Assembly (NCBI GenBank): GCA_018660465.1
Contig: JABJKH010000072.1
Coordinates: 1 to 64,000 of the forward strand
Direction of reading: 5' to 3'
Origin: Rhodospirillaceae bacterium
Lineage (GTDB): Bacteria > Pseudomonadota > Alphaproteobacteria > Rhodospirillales > JABJKH01
Length of the DNA stretch: 64,000 nt
A program made the position numbers and the translations under genes. Positions 57,411-64,000 of the stretch are shown piece after piece. Position 1 is the first letter of the stretch, and every line of letters starts with the position of its first letter. The notes under the pieces are model-generated. The model did no database searches. It had not been told where the DNA came from and saw only the letters and a program-made list of their open reading frames with translations.

Positions 57411-57446
57411 AAAAAGGCTGGAGGAACAATGTCCTCCAGCCTTTTT
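57411..57446. terminator. Bidirectional terminator between gloA and gltA
   Basis: AAAAGGCTGGAGGA pairs perfectly with TCCTCCAGCCTTTT around a six-base ACAATG loop, with A-runs on the left and T-runs on the right. The two converging units (lpx-gloA on plus, gltX-gltA on minus) can both end here. Confidence 0.92.
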
Positions 57447-57470
57447 TATGGGCTAAATTCGGTTGAAGGA

Positions 57471-58778
57471 TTAGCGTTTATCGACCGGTACGAAGGGCCT
57501 TTCACTGGCACCGGTGAAGAGCTGACGCGGGCGACCGATGCGCTGGGTCGGGTCCTCAATCATCTCATTCCACTGGGCAATCCAGCCAACAGTCCTGGCA
57601 ACCGCGAACAGCACGGTGAACATGGATGTCGGAATTCCGATCGCTCGGAAGATGATGCCGGAATAGAAATCGACGTTCGGATAAAGCTTCCGTTGGACAA
57701 AGTAATCGTCTTCAAGGGCAATTCTTTCGAGTTCTACGGCCATTTCAAGTAACGGATCGTCTTTCACGCCTAATTCATCAAAGACCTCACGGCAGGTTTC
57801 TTGGAGAATTTTTGCCCGCGGGTCGTAGTTCTTGTAGACCCGGTGGCCGAAGCCCATCAGACGGAACGGATCGTCCTTGTCTTTGGCGCGTAAGACGGCT
57901 TCACCGACCTTATCAACCGAGCCGATTTCACCCAACATCTGCAACACGGCTTCATTGGCACCACCATGGGCAGGTCCCCAAAGCGATGCGATCCCGGCCG
58001 CAATACAGGCAAACGGGTTGGCACCAGAAGATCCAGCTAATCTCACTGTTGATGTTGACGCGTTTTGTTCGTGATCGGCGTGCAGGGACATGATTTTGTC
58101 CATCGCACTCGCGACCACGGGGCTAACTTTGTAGTCTTCCGCCGGGTGGGAGAACATCATGTGGAGGAAGTTTTCAGCAAAGCCCAGTTCGTTCCTGGGA
58201 TAGACGAAGGGCTGGCCAATCGAGAATTTGTAGGCCATCGCTGCAATCGTCGGCATTTTAGCAATCAGCCGGTGCGACGAAATCATGCGATGTTCAGGAT
58301 CATTAATATCCAAGCTGTCATGATAGAATGCAGATAAGGCACCAACGACGCCACACATGATGGCCATCGGATGCGCGTCACGACGGAAACCCGTGAAGAA
58401 ACGGTGAACCTGATCATGGACCATCGTGTGGTTGGTAATAATACTATCAAAATCAGCTTTTTCAGTCGCGTTCGGCAAATCACCGTTCAGAACCAAATAA
58501 CAAACTTCTAAGAAATCAGCGTTATCGACGAGTTCAGCGATAGGGTATCCGCGATACAACAGAATGCCTTCTTCGCCATCAATGTAAGTAATTTCAGATT
58601 CACAACTGCCGGTCGACGTGAAGCCAGGGTCATAAGTAAAATGACCTGTCTGTGCATACAGCTTGCTGACGTCAATGACGTTGGGCCCGATGTTACCCTG
58701 ATACACCGGCAACTCATAATTATCGCCAGAGGCGTTGTCTGTCAGTGTGAAGGTGTGATTGGCTGTGGTTTTTGGCAT
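57471..58778 (-). CDS. gltA: Citrate synthase
   Basis: Type II citrate synthase of the TCA cycle, 435 residues. Family segments: [19 protein letters not shown] with [10 protein letters not shown] (about residues 51-78), the active-site histidine blocks [44 protein letters not shown] (landmark about 233-276) and [14 protein letters not shown] (about 315-328), and [16 protein letters not shown]-like C-terminus. It is transcribed away from the moeA end, downstream of gltX, with a 116-base gap before it. Terminated by the shared hairpin at 57411. Confidence 0.97.
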   Translation of the reverse strand: MPKTTANHTFTLTDNASGDNYELPVYQGNIGPNVIDVSKLYAQTGHFTYDPGFTSTGSCESEITYIDGEEGILLYRGYPIAELVDNADFLEVCYLVLNGDLPNATEKADFDSIITNHTMVHDQVHRFFTGFRRDAHPMAIMCGVVGALSAFYHDSLDINDPEHRMISSHRLIAKMPTIAAMAYKFSIGQPFVYPRNELGFAENFLHMMFSHPAEDYKVSPVVASAMDKIMSLHADHEQNASTSTVRLAGSSGANPFACIAAGIASLWGPAHGGANEAVLQMLGEIGSVDKVGEAVLRAKDKDDPFRLMGFGHRVYKNYDPRAKILQETCREVFDELGVKDDPLLEMAVELERIALEDDYFVQRKLYPNVDFYSGIIFRAIGIPTSMFTVLFAVARTVGWIAQWNEMIEDPTQRIGRPRQLFTGASERPFVPVDKR

Positions 58779-58894
58779 ATTGATCCTCCCAGTCCGTTGG
58801 CGGTCTCAGCGTTACTTCCCATCCCAGGCCGTCGCGTGATCCGTCCGTTGATATAAATGTTTTTTGTTCGCTACTGTTTTAAACAAATTCCCAA

Positions 58895-60295
58895 TCAATT
58901 CAAGACATCGTCGAGTCGACCTAAGGATTCTTCGCGCCCCAGGACGGCCATAACATCAAACATTCCGGGCGAAACATGGGTGCCCGTCAGGGCCGCGCGA
59001 AGCGGCTGCAGAAGCTTGCCAAGCTTGAGGTCCTGTGCCTCTGCTAAGTCTCCGACGGATTGCTTCAAACGATCTGCCGACCAGTCGTCAATATCGGCCA
59101 AAGCGGCGTGAAGAAGGCACAGTTTTTCAATCCCGTCCTCCGACAACAGCGTGGTTGCTTTCTCATCCATAGTCAAAGGACGTGTCTTGGCATAAAATAG
59201 TGCACTATCAGCGAGTTCTATAATTGTCTTCGCACGTTCCTTTAAGTCATCCAGCCCCTTGTTTAGCCAGATTTCAGTACCTTCTGCGACGCGACCACCA
59301 AGCTTTTCCGTGATCACGGGCAAGATGAATTTACTGAGCCGTTCATTGTCACCATGGCGGATATAATGGCCGTTCAGGCTGGTTAATTTGTCAATGTCAA
59401 AACGCGCTGGTGACTTGCCGACGCCGCCCAGATCAAACCATTCTACAGCCTGCTCGCGAGAGATAATTTCGTCGTCGCCATGACTCCAGCCAAGACGTAA
59501 CAAATAGTTAAAAACAGCTTCGGGCAGGAAGCCATCATCGCGGTAAGCTTCGACACCCAGGGCACCATGTCGCTTTGATAGTTTGGCGCCATCTGCACCA
59601 TGAATAAGCGGGATATGGGCAAACTCAGGACGCTCCCAACCAAGCGCATCAAACAACAAGGACTGGCGAAACGCATTGGTCAAATGATCGTCGCCACGGA
59701 TTGCATGGGTGACCCCCATGTCGTGGTCATCGATGACCACGGCCAGCATATAAGTCGGCGTTCCATCGGCGCGCATTAGCACCATGTCATCGAGTTGATT
59801 GTTAGCAACCCGAACCGTGCCTTGGACCAGGTCCTCAATAACGGTCTCGCCCTCATTAGGTGTTTTAAGCCGGATGACGGGATCAACGCCGTCTGGAGCC
59901 TCAGAGGGGTCGCGGTCACGCCAGCGTCCATCATAAAGGGCCGTCGTTCCCTTCGCCCGCGCTTCCTCGCGCATTTGGGTCAGTTCTTCCGGCGAACAGT
60001 AGCAGCGGTAGGCGTTGCCCTCTCCTAATAGACGCTCGACAGCGGCCTTGTGGTCTTCAACCCTTGCGAACTGCGAAATCGCATCCCCATCCCAGTCCAG
60101 TGCCATCCATTTGAGACCGTCAAGAATGGCGGCCACGGCATCGTCGCTCGAGCGCTTGCGGTCGGTGTCTTCGATCCTCAGCAGGAACTTGCCACCATGG
60201 TGACGGGCGAACAGCCAGTTATACAGTGCTGTGCGCACGCCGCCGATATGAAGGAATCCGGTGGGCGAGGGGGCAAAACGGGTGACAACGGTCAT
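58895..60295 (-). CDS. gltX: Glutamyl-tRNA synthetase
   Basis: Class Ic synthetase of 466 residues charging tRNA-Glu. The HIGH-type motif is [22 protein letters not shown] near the N-terminus, and the KMSKS-type motif is KLSKRHGAL (about residue 240). The start is the ATG at 60295, giving [13 protein letters not shown]; an open frame continues 62 codons upstream to 60481 but overlaps comEC on the other strand and is not family-like. Alphaproteobacteria often have two GltX copies; the second is not in the window. Confidence 0.96.
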   Translation of the reverse strand: MTVVTRFAPSPTGFLHIGGVRTALYNWLFARHHGGKFLLRIEDTDRKRSSDDAVAAILDGLKWMALDWDGDAISQFARVEDHKAAVERLLGEGNAYRCYCSPEELTQMREEARAKGTTALYDGRWRDRDPSEAPDGVDPVIRLKTPNEGETVIEDLVQGTVRVANNQLDDMVLMRADGTPTYMLAVVIDDHDMGVTHAIRGDDHLTNAFRQSLLFDALGWERPEFAHIPLIHGADGAKLSKRHGALGVEAYRDDGFLPEAVFNYLLRLGWSHGDDEIISREQAVEWFDLGGVGKSPARFDIDKLTSLNGHYIRHGDNERLSKFILPVITEKLGGRVAEGTEIWLNKGLDDLKERAKTIIELADSALFYAKTRPLTMDEKATTLLSEDGIEKLCLLHAALADIDDWSADRLKQSVGDLAEAQDLKLGKLLQPLRAALTGTHVSPGMFDVMAVLGREESLGRLDDVLN

Positions 60296-60389
60296 GAATT
60301 GATCTGTTATGCTGCGGTTGAAGAGAGTGCCAGTGATGTAGCATATTTTGGTTGTTGTCCAGCAGAGTGTTTTAAAGGTCTGAGAGAAC

Positions 60390-62507
60390 GTGCCTATGAT
60401 TTTTGCCCGTATATCCGAGATGGCGTTGGAGGAGCAGGATCGCTGGGTGCTGTGGGTTCCCGTGCTGTTCGGGCTCGGCATTGCAATTTATTTTGCTTTA
60501 CCGACCGAGCCGGTCATTTATGGCGGGATTCTGGGGTTAATTGCGATCGTTGGCATCGGCTATCGCGGACGCAGTAATCGCATCATCCTGTGGTGCGCGA
60601 TCCTCATTGGAATAATAATCGCCGGTTTTTCAGCGGCACAATACAGAACCGCGTCGATCGACGGTCCGATCTTGTCCCGAGCCGTTGGTCCGACGACGGT
60701 GACAGGGCAGGTGGTCCGGGTTGAACTTTTCCCTACCGGGTCCCGGCTAAGCCTCCAAAAACTGCGCATTTCTGGGGTTGGTCCGGCGGAGACCCCCAAC
60801 CGCATTCGTCTTCGGGTAAAGACCTCCAAAGGGCCGGATGTTGGGCCTGGCGACTGGATCAGAATTCGCGCCCGTATTACGCCTCCGCCGCCCCCCGCAA
60901 TGCCAGGCGCATTCGACTTTCAGCGCCAAGCCTATTTTAAGGGACTGGGCGGTGTCGGGTTCAGTTATGGCGCACCTACAATTCTAACACCGGCAAAAGA
61001 AACCGGCGTTATGTCCTTGATTCTTAAGATAACATCTCTTCGACAGGAATTGGGCACTCGAATTTCTGCGGCCTTATCTGGTGACACCGGGGCCGTCGCA
61101 CGGGCCTTGATGCTGGGGGACCGGACCGGCATTTCCAAGAAGACCATGGAGGCGATCAGAAATTCAGGGCTGGCGCATCTACTGGCAATTTCAGGACTGC
61201 ATATTGGCCTCGTCGCGGGGCTTTTATTTTTAGGGATTAGAGGCCTGTTCTCGCTGATCCCCAGAGTATCGCTTTATTACCCCGTCAAGAAGTGGGCGGC
61301 GGCCTTGGCGCTGCCAGGCGCGTTTGCCTATGCGGTAATAACGGGTGGGTCCGTGCCGACGGTCCGGGCATTACTGATGTTCAGTCTCGTTTTGCTGGCG
61401 GTGATCCTGGATCGGCGCGGATTGTCGATCCGGCTGGTCGCTTGGGCAGCGCTAATTGTCCTTATATTTCAACCGGAAAGCCTGTTAGGCGCTAGTTTCC
61501 AACTTTCCTTTGCAGCGGTGACTGCGTTGATCGCCGGGCATGAAGAAATCACACGGCGGCGGCGCTACCAAGAAGGCGAACGTCCGTGGTGGCAGCGCTT
61601 TGGCTTTGTGTATTTAGCGGGTGTTGCGCTTACAACCGTGATTGCCAGCACGGCGACTGCGCCCTATGCACTGTTTCATTTCAATAGGTTCGCCGATTAT
61701 GGATTATTGGCAAACCTGATGGCCGTGCCGGCGACCGCGCTTTGGATCATGCCGTGGGCGTTGCTGGCATTTGTGCTGATGCCCTTGGGATTGGAAGCCC
61801 TGGCGCTGCACCCAATGGGGTGGGGAGTAAATTTGGTCTTGGATGTTGCACATTTCGTGGCCGGGATTCCTGGCGCAGTTACGGTCCTGCCGTCAATGCC
61901 GACCATTGGTATAGCCGCGATGACCCTTGGCGGGCTGTGGTTGTGCTTGTGGCGCGGTAGGTGGCGACTGTTCGGTGGTGTCGGGGTCGCCGCCGCGCTG
62001 ATCAGTATAACGTTAGTCCAAACGCCCGACGTCATTGTCGATGGCGAAGCGAAATTGATGGCGGTGCGGACGGCGGACGGTGGGTTGGCGGTATCGTCCT
62101 TGCGAACGGCGCGGTTCAATCGTGAGATCTGGCTTCGAAAAGCCGGAGTGACAGAGGCATCGGTCTGGCCCAAGACCGGGCGAAATACCGAACAGTATCT
62201 GACATGCGATGGGGTCGGATGCCTTTACAAGAGGGCTGGTCGGGTCGTGTCTTTGACCCGGGTCCCGGCGGCCCATAGCGAAGACTGCTGGACCGCAGAC
62301 GTGCTGATTAGCCTGGTGCCGGTTCGCATTGTTTGTCGCGGACCGAACGTGGTCATCGACCGCTTTGATCTTTGGCGAAACGGGACACATGCGATTTGGC
62401 TGAAGGGTGCAAAGATCATTGTCCGTTCCGTGAATGAAGATCGTGGGCACAGGCCGTGGGTCGTCAGGCCTGTTTCCAGGAGCGAGAGGAAAGGATCTAG
62501 CTCCTAA
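60390..62507 (+). CDS. comEC: ComEC/Rec2 family DNA-uptake channel protein
   Basis: Polytopic membrane protein of 705 residues for transport of single-stranded DNA across the inner membrane during transformation. An N-terminal pair of helices precedes an OB-like DUF4131 region (about residues 60-190). The competence core follows, with [35 protein letters not shown] (landmark about 237-271). The C-terminal part (after about 540) lacks the HxHxDH metallo-beta-lactamase motif found in Gram-positive ComEC, so nuclease function is unlikely to reside here. GTG at 60390 or ATG at 60396 can start it. It is divergent from gltX with a 94-base gap. Confidence 0.93.
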   Translation: MPMIFARISEMALEEQDRWVLWVPVLFGLGIAIYFALPTEPVIYGGILGLIAIVGIGYRGRSNRIILWCAILIGIIIAGFSAAQYRTASIDGPILSRAVGPTTVTGQVVRVELFPTGSRLSLQKLRISGVGPAETPNRIRLRVKTSKGPDVGPGDWIRIRARITPPPPPAMPGAFDFQRQAYFKGLGGVGFSYGAPTILTPAKETGVMSLILKITSLRQELGTRISAALSGDTGAVARALMLGDRTGISKKTMEAIRNSGLAHLLAISGLHIGLVAGLLFLGIRGLFSLIPRVSLYYPVKKWAAALALPGAFAYAVITGGSVPTVRALLMFSLVLLAVILDRRGLSIRLVAWAALIVLIFQPESLLGASFQLSFAAVTALIAGHEEITRRRRYQEGERPWWQRFGFVYLAGVALTTVIASTATAPYALFHFNRFADYGLLANLMAVPATALWIMPWALLAFVLMPLGLEALALHPMGWGVNLVLDVAHFVAGIPGAVTVLPSMPTIGIAAMTLGGLWLCLWRGRWRLFGGVGVAAALISITLVQTPDVIVDGEAKLMAVRTADGGLAVSSLRTARFNREIWLRKAGVTEASVWPKTGRNTEQYLTCDGVGCLYKRAGRVVSLTRVPAAHSEDCWTADVLISLVPVRIVCRGPNVVIDRFDLWRNGTHAIWLKGAKIIVRSVNEDRGHRPWVVRPVSRSERKGSSS

Positions 62508-62681
62508 CCGAATATTTTTAAAGAGTATTCAAGTCCGAATTCGATTCGATTATGTAGTGAATTTATTTCGCCATAACTTATTGAAATTATGTCGATAATT
62601 TATACTTAAATTTTTTTTCAGCCACTACAGTTATCGCCGAACGCTAAGCGAAATGAAAATCCTGCAATTAAATCGTTGTTT

Positions 62682-63404
62682 TTAGTTGTATTTCCGAAAC
62701 AATCCGACCAATTTGCCTTGAACTTTGACCTGATCCGGCCCGCAGATTCTTGTTTCGTAGGCGGCGTTCGCAGGCTCCAGCGCGATGGAATCCCCCTTGC
62801 GGCGCAGGCGTTTTAGGGTGACTTCGGTGTTGTCCACCAGGGCCACCACGATTGTGCCGTTTTCTGCCGTGTCTGTCTGTTGGATAATGACCGTATCGCC
62901 ATCGTGGATGCCGGCTTCAATCATAGAATCGCCATCGACATCAAGGGCATAATGGTCGCCCCGCCCGAGTATGGAAGCGGGGACTTCAACGGAGTTTGAA
63001 TTATCCCGCAGTGCCTCAATAGGGGTACCCGCAGCGATCCGACCCCACAGCGGTAGGCGCACGGCCTCGCTTTCACCAAGCGCTGAGTCAGGCATGACCG
63101 GCATGGCGGTGGCAGCACCATTGAAACTGCCTTGGATAACGTTTGAATCTGGCGAATTAGCGTCGTCTGAGAGGTCCCGATCCAACTGGTTTTCAGGCCG
63201 CTTCAAGACTTCAAGCGCGCGCGCCTTATGCGGCAGGCGACGGATGAAACCGCGTTCCTGGAGAGCTGTAATCAGGCGATGGATACCGGATTTGGAAGCC
63301 AGTCCCAAAGCATCTTTCATTTCGTCATACGACGGCGAAACACCTTTTAAATTCAGTTGCTTATCAATATATGAAAGTAGTTCATGTTGCTTCTTAGTCA
63401 GCAC
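62682..63404 (-). CDS. lexA: LexA repressor
   Basis: SOS repressor with autoproteolytic domain, 240 residues from a GTG at 63404 ([16 protein letters not shown]). The winged-helix DNA-binding part (about residues 1-65) contains [23 protein letters not shown]. The cleavage site is A125-G126 in GRIAAGTP, and the serine-lysine dyad is S160 (DGDSMIEAG) and K198 (VTLKRL). A longer frame extends to 63476 but runs through the leader and lacks the conserved start. A GTTC-N7-GTTC box upstream indicates autoregulation. lexA lies between moeA and comEC, a usual alphaproteobacterial order. Confidence 0.97.
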   Translation of the reverse strand: MLTKKQHELLSYIDKQLNLKGVSPSYDEMKDALGLASKSGIHRLITALQERGFIRRLPHKARALEVLKRPENQLDRDLSDDANSPDSNVIQGSFNGAATAMPVMPDSALGESEAVRLPLWGRIAAGTPIEALRDNSNSVEVPASILGRGDHYALDVDGDSMIEAGIHDGDTVIIQQTDTAENGTIVVALVDNTEVTLKRLRRKGDSIALEPANAAYETRICGPDQVKVQGKLVGLFRKYN

Positions 63405-63464
63405 TGGATGTCTCCCGCGATACCGGTACATGTAGCCTAAATTTGCAAAATTCCACAAGCTACA

Positions 63465-63479
63465 GAACAAAACCAAAAC
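63465..63479 (-). promoter_or_regulatory. Degenerate second LexA half-site pair
   Basis: On the minus strand this reads GTTT-N7-GTTC, one mismatch from the alphaproteobacterial SOS box, and it lies 11 bases from the good box. It could strengthen autoregulation of lexA or be coincidental. Confidence 0.35.
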
Positions 63480-63489
63480 ATTTGCCTAT

Positions 63490-63504
63490 GTTCTAGTTTA
63501 GTTC
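63490..63504 (+). promoter_or_regulatory. LexA (SOS) box of lexA
   Basis: GTTC-TAGTTTA-GTTC is an exact GTTC-N7-GTTC direct repeat, the alphaproteobacterial LexA recognition sequence. It lies 86-100 bases upstream of the lexA start on the promoter side. No other part of the gap to moeA looks like an operator. Confidence 0.85.
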
Positions 63505-63543
63505 TCCTTTGGCGTCAAGAGGGTTTTTCGGGACGACCTGTCT

Positions 63544-64000
63544 TTAGATTGTCAGTAAGCCTTGAGCGAGCGTAATGATTTCTACCCGATCCCCGGCTTT
63601 GGCGGGGGCCGCGTGGGGAGCACGGATTACCAGGCAGTCGGATTGGGCCAAGCGGGCCAGCATCGCGCTGTCCTGCAATTTTGCCGAAACAACCACAGGG
63701 TTGCCGTCTGCATCTTGGCTGAACTGAGACCGGAGATAATCCTGACGTTCATCGTTGGCGGGCAGGTCTTCGCCGAGAATTGCGGTCTCTCCTGTGGCTG
63801 ATGAGGTAGGCATCCCCAGCATGACCTGGATTGCCGCGCGGACAAATATGATTGTTGAAACCGCCGCAGATACCGGGTTTCCTGGGACACCCAACACTGG
63901 AACATCGCCCAAGCGGCCAAATATCAGCGGTTTCCCAGGACGCATGGCGACCTTATAAAAGCCAAGGTCCATGCCTTGATCGCCCAAGACCTTGCCAACC
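63544..64000 (-). CDS. moeA: Molybdopterin molybdenumtransferase MoeA, C-terminal part
   Basis: Last step of molybdenum cofactor synthesis, inserting molybdate into adenylated molybdopterin. Only the C-terminal 151 residues are in the window; the gene continues past 64000. Clear family motifs are KVAMRPGKPLIFGRLGDVPVLGVPGNPVSAAVS-, the central phosphate-binding region, and a C-terminal domain with TGETAILGEDLPANDERQDYLRS and a final KAGDRVEIITL. It is transcribed toward lexA with a 139-base gap. Confidence 0.94.
   Translation of the reverse strand, partial: VGKVLGDQGMDLGFYKVAMRPGKPLIFGRLGDVPVLGVPGNPVSAAVSTIIFVRAAIQVMLGMPTSSATGETAILGEDLPANDERQDYLRSQFSQDADGNPVVVSAKLQDSAMLARLAQSDCLVIRAPHAAPAKAGDRVEIITLAQGLLTI

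Noticed and set aside
60296-60481. N-terminal extension of gltX by 62 residues
   Set aside because: The extension overlaps comEC and is not synthetase-like; [13 protein letters not shown] is the conserved start.
60050-60577. 175-codon plus-strand frame overlapping gltX and comEC
   Set aside because: It covers the antisense of gltX and the out-of-frame start of comEC; no family features.
62508-62681. AT-rich gap between convergent comEC and lexA as a terminator or mobile-element scar
   Set aside because: Only a weak CATAA/TTATG pairing and scattered T-runs are visible; no strong hairpin, target-site duplication or repeat.

Overview
The window is a gene-dense (roughly 55% GC by eye) stretch of an alphaproteobacterial chromosome. 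The evidence is the gene order and several lineage traits: a 14-gene nuo operon followed by birA, coaX and RNase J; a short bacterial-type ProS without the editing insertion; LpxI instead of LpxH; lexA next to moeA with a GTTC-N7-GTTC SOS box; and the run rpsB-tsf-pyrH-frr-uppS-cdsA-dxr-rseP-bamA-skp-lpxD-fabZ-lpxA-lpxI-lpxB. The closest general fit is a Rhodospirillales-like, Gram-negative aerobe, but the genus cannot be named from this sequence alone.

Layout. 1-1530: 3' end of lon, hupB (HU), then tRNA-Val(UAC) and tRNA-Asp(GUC). 1623-15780: complete nuoA-N operon for respiratory complex I, tightly packed with many stop/start overlaps. 15777-19256: birA, coaX, rnj and a DUF1467 membrane protein, co-directional with nuo. 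19237-26118: accessory block with an NnrS-type membrane protein, a 3-methyladenine DNA glycosylase, a methyltransferase, two GT9 glycosyltransferases around a DUF6165 gene, a secreted alanine-rich repeat protein, and a long inverted repeat. 26209-33438: proS, lolC/E, lolD, a small GFA-fold protein and dnaE. 33660-42076: second accessory block with a chemoreceptor, a NodB-fold deacetylase, an isopropylmalate/tartrate dehydrogenase-like enzyme and a three-gene ABC importer. 42288-57387: translation genes (rpsB, tsf, pyrH, frr), then isoprenoid/phospholipid and envelope genes (uppS, cdsA, dxr, rseP, bamA, skp) and the lipid A set lpxD-fabZ-lpxA-lpxI-lpxB, closed by gloA. 57471-64000: gltA and gltX (minus), comEC (plus), lexA and the 3' part of moeA (minus).

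How the genes work together. Most of the window is housekeeping: energy conservation, outer-membrane biogenesis (Bam, Lol, lipid A, the undecaprenyl carrier), protein synthesis and DNA replication/repair. The two accessory blocks interrupt what is, from general knowledge of the group, a conserved backbone (rnj...proS and dnaE...rpsB). One looks devoted to a surface glycan plus a secreted repeat protein; the other to uptake and oxidation of an unidentified small molecule. I saw no phage, transposase, CRISPR array, toxin-antitoxin pair or obviously broken gene. The most unusual items are the alanine-rich repeat protein (24542-25966), the long inverted repeat after it, the deacetylase/dehydrogenase/ABC cluster, and several regulatory structures (rpsB leader, the DnaA-box match before dnaE, the SOS box before lexA).
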